Source: an uncultured Sphingomonas sp. (GTDB lineage: Bacteria; Pseudomonadota; Alphaproteobacteria; Sphingomonadales; Sphingomonadaceae). From it: a DNA stretch of 64,000 bases. The first letter of the stretch is position 1, and each line of letters starts with the position of its first letter. The notes beneath the pieces are model-generated. The model did no database searches. It had not been told where the DNA came from and saw nothing but the letters and a program-made list of their open reading frames with translations. The position numbers were made by a program, and so were the translations under genes. The stretch covers positions 1-64,000 of the forward strand of contig CAJYSA010000021.1 in the NCBI GenBank assembly GCA_913777325.1, read 5' to 3'. Positions 25,715 through 34,336 of the stretch are shown piece by piece.

Positions 25715-26584
25715 GTGAACGAATCTGAAACGGCTGTGGCGGGAAAGCCGCGCGAGCTGCAGGGTTTTCTGAACCGGACGATCTACCACCCGCTGGCCCA
25801 TGTGCTGGCGCGCGCGCTGGTGCCGACTCCGGTGACGCCGAACATGGTGTCGGTCGCCGGCGCGGTGATGGTGATGGCGACCGCGGTGCTCTACGCGCGG
25901 GTCGCGACGCCGGCGGCGATCGCGCTGGGGTTCTTCCTGCACTGCGCGTGGCACGTCGTCGACGGGGCGGACGGCGCGCTGGCGCGAATGTCGGGCCGCG
26001 CGTCGCCTTCCGGCGAGATCGTCGACGGCCTGTGCGATTATGCCGGGCACGGCGTGCTGTACCTGATGCTGGCCGGCGTGCTGGACGACCGGATCGGGTG
26101 GGTGGCGTGGCCGATCGCGGTCCTGGCCGGGCTGAGCCGCGCGGTGCAATCCGTGTTCGCCGAAAGCCAGCGCCGCACCTATCAATGGTGGGCGTACAAT
26201 ACCCCGTGGCTGCAAACCGCCAAGGCCGGCGGGCGCGGGATCGGCGTCGCATTGTCGAACCTGTACCTGAGCGTGTGGCACGCGCTGTCCGGTCCGACGC
26301 AGCGGGTGAACGCGCTGGTGGCAAGTGCCGAGGCGGATCCGCCCGAGCGGCGACGGATCGCGGCGATCGCGCGCGCGACGGGCGGGCGGGCGCTGCCGCT
26401 GCTGGCGGCGCTGGGCGCCAATCCGCGCACGATCCTGCTGGGGCTGAGCATGATCGCGGGCACGCCCTTGTGGTTCTTCCTGATCGAGATCGTGGTGCTG
26501 AACGTCGTGCTGGTGGCCGCGATCGTGCAGGCGGCGTATCTGGGGCGACGGATCGCGGCGCAGATCGCGCACGACCACCGCTGA
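25715..26584 (+). CDS. CDP-alcohol phosphatidyltransferase (inositol-phosphate lipid or di-inositol-phosphate type)
   Basis: A 289-residue integral membrane enzyme. The complete CDP-alcohol transferase signature runs Asp-Gly-Ala-Leu-Ala-Arg, eight residues, Gly, three, Asp, three, Asp (from Asp-Gly-Ala-Asp-Gly to Leu-Cys-Asp), which binds the CDP group and metal. Several hydrophobic helices surround it. The start is GTG at 25715 with GAGGA before it. With an inositol phosphate synthase and a probable CDP-inositol-forming enzyme next door, it may join CDP-inositol to a second alcohol, or make phosphatidylinositol phosphate from CDP-diacylglycerol. The sequence does not settle which. Confidence 0.85.
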   Translation: MNESETAVAGKPRELQGFLNRTIYHPLAHVLARALVPTPVTPNMVSVAGAVMVMATAVLYARVATPAAIALGFFLHCAWHVVDGADGALARMSGRASPSGEIVDGLCDYAGHGVLYLMLAGVLDDRIGWVAWPIAVLAGLSRAVQSVFAESQRRTYQWWAYNTPWLQTAKAGGRGIGVALSNLYLSVWHALSGPTQRVNALVASAEADPPERRRIAAIARATGGRALPLLAALGANPRTILLGLSMIAGTPLWFFLIEIVVLNVVLVAAIVQAAYLGRRIAAQIAHDHR

Positions 26585-26645
26585 CGCGGAACCCCCGCGA
26601 GAGCGGCGGGTTGGCGGGCGAGAGCATGAACGGGAGGAGCAGGTG

Positions 26646-27188
26646 ATGCGACAGGTTGCGATGATGGCGGGGATCGGTCTGGCGGCGCTGTCGCTGGCGG
26701 CGTGCAACGACGAGGCCAAGATGGACACCGGCACGCCGGTGGCCGGCGGTGCGCGCGCGGTGGCGATGCTGGCGACCGCGACCGGGGCGCCGGTGGGTCG
26801 CGCGACCGCCACCGAGGTGGCCGGCGGGGTGCGCTTCACGATCGACGCGACGGGTATGCCGGCGGGCACGCACGGCGCGCACGTCCACACCACCGGACGG
26901 TGCGACGCACCGGACTTCACGACGGCGGGCGGGCACTGGAATCCGACGCAGAAGAAGCACGGCTCGATGAACCCGCAGGGGCCACACGAAGGCGACCTGC
27001 CGAATCTGGTGATCGGCAACGACGGGCGTGGCACGATCGGCGCCGTGATCCCCGGCGCGACGCTGGCCGGGCTGATGGACGCCGATGGCGCGGCGATGGT
27101 GATCCACGCCGGCCCCGACGATCTGATGACCGACCCGAGCGGCAATTCGGGTGGCCGGATCGCCTGTGGCGTGTTCCAGCCCGCCTGA
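26646..27188 (+). CDS. sodC: Cu/Zn superoxide dismutase, lipoprotein
   Basis: A 180-residue copper/zinc superoxide dismutase. A lipoprotein signal ends at Leu-Ala-Ala-Cys (Cys20). The copper ligands are in His-Gly-Ala-His-Val-His, with further His residues in Ala-Gly-Gly-His-Trp-Asn-Pro and His-Glu-Gly-Asp-Leu-Pro-Asn, and His in Val-Ile-His-Ala-Gly-Pro-Asp. It converts superoxide to peroxide and oxygen in the periplasm, anchored to a membrane. A GGGAGGAGC site precedes; GTG at 26643 is directly followed by the preferred ATG. Upstream, GGAAC-N16-GGTT (26588-26612) is one base from an EcfG stress promoter, only weak evidence. Confidence 0.92.
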   Translation: MRQVAMMAGIGLAALSLAACNDEAKMDTGTPVAGGARAVAMLATATGAPVGRATATEVAGGVRFTIDATGMPAGTHGAHVHTTGRCDAPDFTTAGGHWNPTQKKHGSMNPQGPHEGDLPNLVIGNDGRGTIGAVIPGATLAGLMDADGAAMVIHAGPDDLMTDPSGNSGGRIACGVFQPA

Positions 27189-27190
27189 CG

Positions 27191-28741
27191 CTAGAGCGGT
27201 TCGCCCGCCGCCTGCGCCCGCGCCTCGCGCGTGCGCTCGGCGGCGGGAAACCGGCGATAGGCGACCAGCGCGGCGGTGAGCGTCACCGGCACGCTGACCA
27301 GTAGCGACAGCATTCCGGTCGACAGGCTGCCGGTGAGCGTCGAGATGCGCCCGGCGAGATACGGGCCGAGCGCCAGCCCGATCAGCGTGGTGCCGATGAA
27401 GAAGGTGGCGGTGGCGGTGCCGCGCATCCGCGGCAGGACCAGATCCTGGGTCGCGGCGGCCGCCGCGCCCAATCCCCAGGCCGCGAAGACCTGCGCACAG
27501 AAGACGCATATATACAGCACGGCGGGCGTCGCGGTGGTGTAGCCCGCGATCATGAACGGCACCGGCAGCACCGCGCTGGCGATCACCGGCACCAGCCGTC
27601 CGGCGGGGTTGCGGCGCCGCATGCGATCCGCCAGCACCCCGCCGCTGGTGACGCCGATGAACCCCGCCGCCGCGCCCGCGCCGCCGATGAACAGTCCCGC
27701 CTCCGCCGGGGCGACGCCCAGGACGCGGATCGCATAAGGCGCCGCCCAGAAGCTCGCCGCATAGGCCATGAAGGCATTCAGCCCGTAGGCGACGACGGTG
27801 CACAGAAAGGCGGGGGTGCCGAGGATCAGCGCGAACGTCGGTGGATCACGGCGACGCAGCGCACAGCCCCAGGAGAAGACCGCATAGCCGCCGACGCCCA
27901 CCGCGATCCACTGCGGCAGCGGCTCGCCGCCCGCGTGGAGCAGCGCGACCAGCGCGATCGTCACCGCCAGCCCGACCGCGTTGACCAGCAACGCCCGGCG
28001 CCCCTGCCGCGCGGCACCGAGCAGCGTCAATGGCGGCAGGATCGTGACCAGTTCGTCGGCGAAGGCACGGAACGGCGCGAGGTGCGGGGGAGGGGTGGGC
28101 AAGCCTTCCACCGCGCCGCGCACCGGCTCGCGCAACGTGGCGACCATGGCGGCGAGCGCCAGTCCCGGGATGCCGACCGCGAGAAACGCGGCCTGCCACC
28201 CCGCCAGCCCCAGCGGGCCGCCGCCGGGAAAGGCGTGATTCCATTTCTGGACGATCAACCCGCCGATGAACAGTGAACAGCCGCCGCCGACGTAGAGGCC
28301 GGCGGAATAGATCGACAAGGCGGTGGCACGCAGCTTCTTCGGGAAATAGTCCGAGATCAGCGAATAGGCCGACGGGGAAGCGGTCGCCTCGCCCACGCCC
28401 ACCCCGACGCGTGCCGCCGCCAGTTGCGCGCCGTTCGCCGACAGCCCCGACAGTGCGGTCATCGCCGACCACAATGACAGCCCGGCGGTCATCAGCCGCA
28501 CGCGGTGCCAATTGTCGGCGAGCCGTCCGAGCGGGATGCCGAACAGCGCATAGAACACCCCGAAGGCGGTGCCGTAGAGGAAGCCGAGATCCTCGTCGCG
28601 CAGCTTCAGGTCGCGCTTGATATCTTCGGCGAGGATCGAGATCACCTGTCGATCGACGAAGTTCAGGACGTAGACCAGGAACAGCAGCCCCAGCGCATAC
28701 CATGCATAGCCGCTCGCGCGTGCGTCGTGTTGCCCGGCCAT
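27191..28741 (-). CDS. MFS transporter, Spinster-like
   Basis: A 516-residue major facilitator protein with about 12 hydrophobic helices. The first helix carries the Spinster-type motif Asn-Phe-Val-Asp-Arg-Gln-Val-Ile-Ser-Ile-Leu, and the loop after helix 2 has Gly-Arg-Leu-Ala-Asp-Asn (motif A). A cytoplasmic loop near the middle is longer than usual. Such transporters are common in sphingomonads near catabolic genes and may carry lipids or aromatic acids, but the substrate is unknown. The start at 28741 has a GGAGG site; the stop is two bases from that of sodC on the opposite strand. Confidence 0.85.
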   Translation of the reverse strand: MAGQHDARASGYAWYALGLLFLVYVLNFVDRQVISILAEDIKRDLKLRDEDLGFLYGTAFGVFYALFGIPLGRLADNWHRVRLMTAGLSLWSAMTALSGLSANGAQLAAARVGVGVGEATASPSAYSLISDYFPKKLRATALSIYSAGLYVGGGCSLFIGGLIVQKWNHAFPGGGPLGLAGWQAAFLAVGIPGLALAAMVATLREPVRGAVEGLPTPPPHLAPFRAFADELVTILPPLTLLGAARQGRRALLVNAVGLAVTIALVALLHAGGEPLPQWIAVGVGGYAVFSWGCALRRRDPPTFALILGTPAFLCTVVAYGLNAFMAYAASFWAAPYAIRVLGVAPAEAGLFIGGAGAAAGFIGVTSGGVLADRMRRRNPAGRLVPVIASAVLPVPFMIAGYTTATPAVLYICVFCAQVFAAWGLGAAAAATQDLVLPRMRGTATATFFIGTTLIGLALGPYLAGRISTLTGSLSTGMLSLLVSVPVTLTAALVAYRRFPAAERTREARAQAAGEPL

Positions 28742-28795
28742 GCATCCTCCCGATTTTGGCGGAGCGTACCAGACCAAGCGCTTGAGGGAAGAAGG

Positions 28796-29338
28796 TTAGC
28801 GAAGTGGCCAGCGCGCGACGGCCTCGTAGCGCGCGCCGTCTTGGCCCAGCACGCTTTCGTAGAGAATCAGGTGCGGCAGCGCGAAGTCGGGCGAGGCGAG
28901 CGCGGCATGATCGGCGATCCACCGCTGAATCGCGACCGGGTCGGCGGCGGTGCGGGAAAGGCGCGCGAGCGTGACGTGCGGCAGGTAGCGGCGGGGGTCG
29001 GCCACGACCCCGGCGCGTGTCAGCGCCTGATCGACCTTGCGATGCAGCGCGGCGAGCGGCTCGGCCGGCGCCACGCGCGCCCATAACGTGTCGACCCGCC
29101 CGCGCCGCTCGAACGTGCCGACCCCTTCGATGCGCGCGACGGGCGCGGGCGCGCCGACCCCCGCCAGCGCGGCGGCGACATCCTCGGCCTGTCGCGTGTC
29201 GACCTCGCCGATGAAGCGGACGGTGAGGTGCAGTTGCTCGTCGTCCTGCCAGCGCGCACCGGGGACGCCGCCCATAATGCTCAACAGCGCGGTGCGGATC
29301 GCGGGCGGCGGGCGCAGGGCGACGAACAGGCGATGCAT
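28796..29338 (-). CDS. thpR: RNA 2',3'-cyclic phosphodiesterase
   Basis: A 180-residue 2H phosphoesterase. The two catalytic His-x-Thr-x motifs are His-Leu-Thr-Val (about 37-40) and His-Val-Thr-Leu (about 121-124), the hallmark of the ThpR/LigT family, which opens 2',3'-cyclic phosphates on RNA. The N-terminal Met-His-Arg-Leu-Phe-Val-Ala-Leu-Arg-Pro is typical. Full length for the family. It stands between the MFS gene and the divergent BI-1 gene. Confidence 0.9.
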   Translation of the reverse strand: MHRLFVALRPPPAIRTALLSIMGGVPGARWQDDEQLHLTVRFIGEVDTRQAEDVAAALAGVGAPAPVARIEGVGTFERRGRVDTLWARVAPAEPLAALHRKVDQALTRAGVVADPRRYLPHVTLARLSRTAADPVAIQRWIADHAALASPDFALPHLILYESVLGQDGARYEAVARWPLR

Positions 29339-29459
29339 AAGGGTGTAACGAACCTTTGCTGGAGCCGTTGCGGGTCGGGGGCTCGCTTGAAAAGCGGGAA
29401 CCGACGCGCGATATTCCCGCTATCCGACCCATTCGTTCGGATGAAGGAGCAAAGAGACA

Positions 29460-30200
<741 letters not shown>

Positions 30201-30229
30201 TCCACGGGATTGAGTGAGGGAACGTCCGG

Positions 30230-30258
30230 GCCCGGCGGGAAACCGCCGGGCTCTTTTT
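30230..30258 (+). terminator. Rho-independent terminator after the BI-1 gene
   Basis: Perfect 9-bp stem GCCCGGCGG (30230-30238) with CCGCCGGGC (30243-30251), GAAA tetraloop, then TCTTTTT. Confidence 0.95.
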
Positions 30259-30286
30259 ATGCCTCTCGCGCAAAGGAGTAGCGCCG

Positions 30287-31093
30287 ATGCGCCTGTCGAT
30301 CGAAGCGGTGCTGGATTACGGCTTCCCGGCGCCCGCCGACGTGCTGTTGCAGATCGAGGTCGCCGCGCAGGGCGATCAGTTGCTGGAGGCGCAGTTGCTG
30401 ACCATCGAATCCGATCACCCGATCCGCGCGGTGGCTGGCGAGGAGGGGATCGGACAGCGATGCTGGGCACGGGCCGAGCATCGGCTGGTGGCGCGCTACG
30501 CCGCCACCGTGTCGATCGACCGCCCGCTGGTGCGCATCGACGACCTGCCGGCCACCCCGGCGGCGCGGCTGCCGGCGGCGGCGATCCAGTATCTGTTCCC
30601 CAGCCGCTATTGCGAGTCCGACCGGTTCGAGAATTTCGTGCGGCGCACGTTCGCGGGGCTGAGCGGCGGTGCGCTGGCGGTGGCGCTGGTCGATTGGGTG
30701 CGCACGAACGTGGAATATGCGCCCGCGCCCCCTGGCGGCGGCGCGCTGCATACCTTTGCCGAGCGGCGCGGCGTGTGTCGGGACTATGCGCATCTGCTGG
30801 TCGCGCTGGCGCGTGCGGCGGAGATCCCGGCGCTGTGCGTGTCGGTCTATGCGCCCGGCGTCGATCCGCCCGACTTCCATGCGGTCGCCGAATTGTGGCT
30901 GGACGGGGCGTGGCACCTGCTCGATGCGACCGGCATGGCGCGTGCCGACGAGATGGCGCGCGTGGGCGTGGGGCGCGACGCGACCGACATCGCGTTCATG
31001 ACGATCTTCGGCACCGCCGACCTGTGGGAGCAGCGGGTGCGTGTCCTGCGGCTGGATCAGGAACGGGCGCCGCCATCCGGCGTTGTGATGTAA
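30287..31093 (+). CDS. Transglutaminase-like cysteine protease family protein
   Basis: A 268-residue protein. The N-terminal beta region (about 1-100) is the bacterial transglutaminase-like N-domain. The catalytic core has Cys in Arg-Arg-Gly-Val-Cys-Arg-Asp-Tyr-Ala-His, His in Pro-Asp-Phe-His-Ala-Val and Asp in Leu-Leu-Asp-Ala-Thr-Gly. No signal peptide is seen, so it is probably cytoplasmic. Proteins of this type occur widely; activity may be peptidase or amidase rather than cross-linking. Its start lies 28 bp after the terminator. The end of the gene overlaps an EcfG-like promoter for the next gene. Confidence 0.85.
   Translation: MRLSIEAVLDYGFPAPADVLLQIEVAAQGDQLLEAQLLTIESDHPIRAVAGEEGIGQRCWARAEHRLVARYAATVSIDRPLVRIDDLPATPAARLPAAAIQYLFPSRYCESDRFENFVRRTFAGLSGGALAVALVDWVRTNVEYAPAPPGGGALHTFAERRGVCRDYAHLLVALARAAEIPALCVSVYAPGVDPPDFHAVAELWLDGAWHLLDATGMARADEMARVGVGRDATDIAFMTIFGTADLWEQRVRVLRLDQERAPPSGVVM
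31060..31084 (+). promoter_or_regulatory. EcfG-type general stress promoter
   Basis: GGAAC (31060-31064), exactly 16 bases, then CGTT (31081-31084): the full consensus of the alphaproteobacterial general stress sigma factor EcfG. It lies inside the end of the transglutaminase-like gene and 36 bp before the start of the small hydrophilic gene at 31121, at suitable distance for a promoter. Confidence 0.6.
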
Positions 31094-31120
31094 GCAGATG
31101 TTTCCGAGCCACAGGAGAAG

Positions 31121-31417
31121 ATGATGTCCGAAGCGAGCCCGATCGACGACCGCGCGCTGGACAGCCTGTCGGTGGCGCCGGATGCCGGCAATGCCGGTGG
31201 CAGCAAGGACGCGCGCCAGGACGCAGGGCAAGACCGTTCGATCGACAAGCGGCTCGCCAAGCATCCGCACAGCGACGACGCGCGATTGGACGAGGGGCTG
31301 GACGAGACGATGGACGCGTCCGATCCGGTGTCGATCACCCAGCCCGGGCGTAGCGAACCGGCACCGTCGTCCGGCTTCGACGAGGCGGAGGAAGCGGAGC
31401 GCCAGCGCGACGCCTGA
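31121..31417 (+). CDS. Small hydrophilic, disordered protein, likely stress-induced
   Basis: A 98-residue protein, very rich in Asp, Glu, Ala and Ser, without hydrophobic stretches. The middle has Ile-Asp-Lys-Arg-Leu-Ala-Lys-His-Pro and Asp-Asp-Ala-Arg-Leu-Asp-Glu. It looks disordered, in the manner of desiccation- or stress-protective proteins. AGGAGA precedes a double ATG (31121 or 31124). The upstream EcfG-type promoter suggests control by the general stress response. No known family. Confidence 0.65.
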   Translation: MMSEASPIDDRALDSLSVAPDAGNAGGSKDARQDAGQDRSIDKRLAKHPHSDDARLDEGLDETMDASDPVSITQPGRSEPAPSSGFDEAEEAERQRDA

Positions 31418-31619
31418 CCGAGCGCGGCGACCGATTGTTGTCGATTGGTCGCTGTCTTCGACTTTTTCCTTCGCTCCGGCTCGGTTCGTCGCATCCATGT
31501 TGCGGTGCGAAACAGGTCATGCTCGTTTGTGACGGTCCGGGGACGGCCTCGTTAAGCCAGATGTTAACCACTCTGGTGCATTCTTCCGGGCATTGGATCA
31601 TGCGCGGCGGGGTGTGACG

Positions 31620-32168
31620 ATGGGACGAATGAAGGCAGCCGAAGGGGCGATGACGCTGGCCGAGATGAAGGAGTTCGCGACCTTCCCGGCGGCAACGCAG
31701 CGGTACATCCGCCGCAGCCTGGATGTCGGGCTCGACCGCGATGATGCCCTGGCGCGCTGGTCGCGGGATGTCGTCGAGGCCGCCAGCATCCGTGCGCAGG
31801 CACAGCATTACCGCCGCCTGCCGGCGATCCGCGCGGTGATCCCCGACGACAGCGGGCTGGACGCCGCCGAGCAGGTGCTGGCCCCGCTGATCACGCTGGC
31901 GGCGTTCGACCTGGGGCAGGGGCGTATCACGTCGTTCTCCGCTTTTCGCTTCCTGTTCGAGCGGCTGGTCGGCGCCAAAGTGCGTCCGTGGCTGCCGTCC
32001 GCGTTCTGCGCGGCGGCGGCGATGCCGCACCTGCACCCGGAACTGCGGCGTCGGTTGCTCCAGTCGATCAGCGAGGCGGCGGCGACCGCGTCGGGATGGT
32101 CCTCGCGCCAGCCGGCGTTCTTCCCGCATTGGGTGGAGAAGGTGGATCCCGCCGCGTTGCCGCATTGA
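31620..32168 (+). CDS. Hypothetical protein of unknown family
   Basis: A 182-residue protein, mostly helical by composition, with no signal peptide or membrane segment. It begins Met-Gly-Arg-Met-Lys-Ala-Ala-Glu-Gly. A central region carries Ser-Phe-Arg-like aromatic pairs, and the C-terminus has Trp-Ser-Ser-Arg-Gln-Pro-Ala-Phe-Phe-Pro-His-Trp. Codon use follows the genome bias. Start choice between 31620 and 31629 is open, because no strong ribosome site is present. The 200 bp before it show no gene. I could not assign a function. Confidence 0.6.
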   Translation: MGRMKAAEGAMTLAEMKEFATFPAATQRYIRRSLDVGLDRDDALARWSRDVVEAASIRAQAQHYRRLPAIRAVIPDDSGLDAAEQVLAPLITLAAFDLGQGRITSFSAFRFLFERLVGAKVRPWLPSAFCAAAAMPHLHPELRRRLLQSISEAAATASGWSSRQPAFFPHWVEKVDPAALPH

Positions 32169-32222
32169 TCGCGGGCGTTCGGCTTGAGGGCGGGCGGCTT
32201 GTGATCCCGCCTCGCTGTGGGG

Positions 32223-32525
32223 TCAGCCCGAATCGCGTGTTATCGTTCTGCGCAGGCCGATCGTGAGGCCGGTATGGCGCGCGGCGTCGTCGAACACGCA
32301 TTGCACCCGTTCGAGATAGGCGACCAGATCGGCCGGGAGCGGTGTCGCGACGAGGATCTCGACTGTCAGCGGCGGACGGACGCGATTGTCGCCCGCGACC
32401 AGCCCATCGTACAGCGCGTCGAGGTTCGGACCGTGCCAGTCGGGCGCGCCAAGGGCCGGGAGCAAGGCCGCCCAGAAATCGGCGCGTGTCCGCCAGTCGC
32501 GCGCGTCGAGCCGGATCAGCGACAT
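32223..32525 (-). CDS. Barstar-family ribonuclease inhibitor-like protein
   Basis: A 100-residue protein matching barstar, the inhibitor that plugs barnase-type RNases. The motif His-Gly-Pro-Asn-Leu-Asp-Ala-Leu-Tyr-Asp-Gly-Leu corresponds to the barstar helix carrying the inhibitory acidic residues, and a beta strand with Leu-Thr-Val-Glu-Ile follows. Its start overlaps the end of the extensin-like gene by 10 bases, so the two are translationally coupled. No barnase or other RNase toxin is encoded nearby, so it is an orphan; it may inhibit a foreign or cellular RNase. Confidence 0.78.
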   Translation of the reverse strand: MSLIRLDARDWRTRADFWAALLPALGAPDWHGPNLDALYDGLVAGDNRVRPPLTVEILVATPLPADLVAYLERVQCVFDDAARHTGLTIGLRRTITRDSG

Positions 32526-33202
32526 GCGCGCCACCCCGTCGCGCCGCGTGCCGCCTGGTCGAGGTGGAAGTGGTCGCGGTGCGCGGCGTTGTAGTCGGGC
32601 GACAGGACGGTGGCGAACAGCCCGCACGCGCCGTCACGCACCTCGCGCAGGAACGCCGCCTTCGCGCCGCCGCCGCTCCAGTCCCGTGCGACGCTGATCC
32701 GCGTGCCGTCCGACAGTTGGAAGCCGGCGATGTCGATCGCATCGGCGGTGGCATGTTCGCTCCACGCACCCGCATCGCGGCCATAGAGGCGACGGCACGA
32801 ATAGCTGCCGAAATGATCGATTCGGGTCACCCGCGCGTCGAAGTGACGGCGCGCGGCGGCGGCGAGCACGTTCCATTCCCACATCGCGACCGCCGCCGCC
32901 ACGGGACATGCCATTCCCAGCCCAACGGGCGACAGCGCGATATCGCGTGCGCCACCGCTGGTGAGCCGAACCGCATCCTCATAGCCGCATTGTCCGTCGC
33001 GACGCGGCGGCAGCGCGGTAAAGCGGACCCCCGACTGCGTCAGCAACGCGCGGCAGGCGGCGGCGTCGCCGGTCAGTGCGGTCAGCTTCCGTCCGGTGAA
33101 CAGCCCCACCGGCTGACCGAGGTCGAGCGGGGTCCAGGGTAGATCCTGCGATCGACCGCGCAGCACGCCCCAGGCCACAAGAGCAAGCGTCGCGAGCAGC
33201 AT
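32516..33202 (-). CDS. Extensin-like family protein (membrane-anchored)
   Basis: A 228-residue protein with an N-terminal hydrophobic anchor (Leu-Leu-Ala-Thr-Leu-Ala-Leu-Val-Ala-Trp) followed by an extensin-like domain. Conserved features are Cys-Gly-Tyr-Glu, Cys-Pro-Val-Ala-Ala-Ala, Ser-Tyr-Ser-Cys-Arg, Ser-Glu-His-Ala-Thr-Ala-Asp-Ala-Ile-Asp-Ile and the end motif His-Arg-Asp-His-Phe-His-Leu-Asp. The His/Asp pattern resembles zinc D,D-peptidases of the VanY fold, so cell-wall binding or cleavage is possible. Start at ATG 33202, with GTG one codon before. The frame is open much further upstream but that part lies inside the Nudix gene. Confidence 0.8.
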   Translation of the reverse strand: MLLATLALVAWGVLRGRSQDLPWTPLDLGQPVGLFTGRKLTALTGDAAACRALLTQSGVRFTALPPRRDGQCGYEDAVRLTSGGARDIALSPVGLGMACPVAAAVAMWEWNVLAAAARRHFDARVTRIDHFGSYSCRRLYGRDAGAWSEHATADAIDIAGFQLSDGTRISVARDWSGGGAKAAFLREVRDGACGLFATVLSPDYNAAHRDHFHLDQAARGATGWRACR

Positions 33203-33243
33203 CACCGCGACGCTACATCCGGCGATGCGTCGGATCGCGCGCG

Positions 33244-34002
33244 CTACGCGCGCCTGGCGTCCGCGAGCCGTTCGGCGGTGACCGGATAGCCGAGGCCGTC
33301 GGGAATGCAGATCCAGTCCTCCCCGTCGCGGGTTTCGATCCATGGCACGACGGTGCGCACCGGGGTGGCGCGGGCATGCTCGACCGCCGCGGCATAAGAC
33401 CCAAACCGGGCAAGCCGCTCCAGGTTGCGCCGGGTCGGGAAGATCAGCGTCAGGCGCCCGGCGTCCGCGTCCGCCAGCACCGCGCGCGCGCTGGCCCAGC
33501 ACAGCCGCACATTCTCCGTGCCGTCCACCAGAGGCGGCGGAGCGTCGGCGGGGAGCGCGGCGAGATAGAAGCGCGTGTCGAAGCGTCGGACGCGGGTGCG
33601 GTCGGGGCGCCAGCGCGCGAACGGGACGAGCGCGGCGGGATCCGGTGCGGCGCCCAACGGGGTCAGCGCATCGGCAAGCGACGCCCCGTCGCGCAGGGCG
33701 ACGCGCGCCTTCGCCAGCGCGTCCGCGTCGAGGGAGGGGGTGATGCCGATCGCCAGCCCGGCTTCCTCGATCGTCTCGCGGATCGCGGCAAGCCGCGCCG
33801 CGCCGTCCTCGGGCAGATCGAGCAGGTCGGCAAAGGCGATGTCGGCGGCATCGACGCGTCCGCCCGGGAACACCATCGCGCCGGGCGCGAACGCCATCAC
33901 GCCCGCGCGCTCGACCATCAGGATATCGGGATCCGCATCGATCACGTCGCGCATCACGATCAGCGTCGCGGCGGGTATCGCGTCAGGAAGCGTGGAGGAC
34001 AT
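33244..34002 (-). CDS. Nudix hydrolase
   Basis: A 252-residue Nudix protein. The Nudix box is split: Gly-Gly-Arg-Val-Asp is followed by a long insertion, then Arg-Leu-Ala-Ala-Ile-Arg-Glu-Thr-Ile-Glu-Glu-Ala-Gly-Leu, which carries the metal-binding Glu residues. This arrangement is found in NUDT19-like members that act on CoA or nucleotide derivatives. The start at 34002 follows a ribosome site-like region and lies beside tRNA-Ala. It is first in a unit with the extensin-like and barstar genes (41 bp and overlap). Confidence 0.83.
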   Translation of the reverse strand: MSSTLPDAIPAATLIVMRDVIDADPDILMVERAGVMAFAPGAMVFPGGRVDAADIAFADLLDLPEDGAARLAAIRETIEEAGLAIGITPSLDADALAKARVALRDGASLADALTPLGAAPDPAALVPFARWRPDRTRVRRFDTRFYLAALPADAPPPLVDGTENVRLCWASARAVLADADAGRLTLIFPTRRNLERLARFGSYAAAVEHARATPVRTVVPWIETRDGEDWICIPDGLGYPVTAERLADARRA

Positions 34003-34018
34003 GGTCACCGGCGGCGGG

Positions 34019-34094
34019 TGGTGGAGCTGAGGGGAATCGAACCCCTGACCTCTGCAGTGCGATTGCAGCGCTCTCCCATCTGAGCTACAGCCCC
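34019..34094 (-). tRNA. tRNA-Ala (CGC)
   Basis: The minus strand folds as a 76-base tRNA. The acceptor stem GGGGCTG pairs with CAGCTCC (one G-U), the D arm has AGCTCAGATGGGAGAGC, the anticodon stem is CTGCA/TGCAG with loop ATCGCAC and anticodon CGC, the T arm has GGTTCGATTCC, and CCA is encoded. Confidence 0.95.
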
Positions 34095-34336
34095 GCCAGC
34101 CGAACCCCGGCACTGGCCGGGAGCGACGCCCTTAAACGCGATCCGGCAGCGACGCAACAGCCCTTCGCAACCCAGAAGCAAAAATCGATCGTCGGCAGGG
34201 CGGTGTCGGCGTGCGGCGAAAACTCCGTTGGTCAGGCGTAACGACAGGAACGTTTGGCCCGGACCCGCTTTCCTCCCGAACTGGCGCGACGCCGCACAAG
34301 CGGTGCGCGACCCGTGTCGAACGCAGGAGATCTATC

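Noticed and set aside
33203..33502. N-terminal extension of the extensin-like protein
   Set aside because: The extension lies inside the Nudix gene and has no signal; the membrane anchor starts at 33202.
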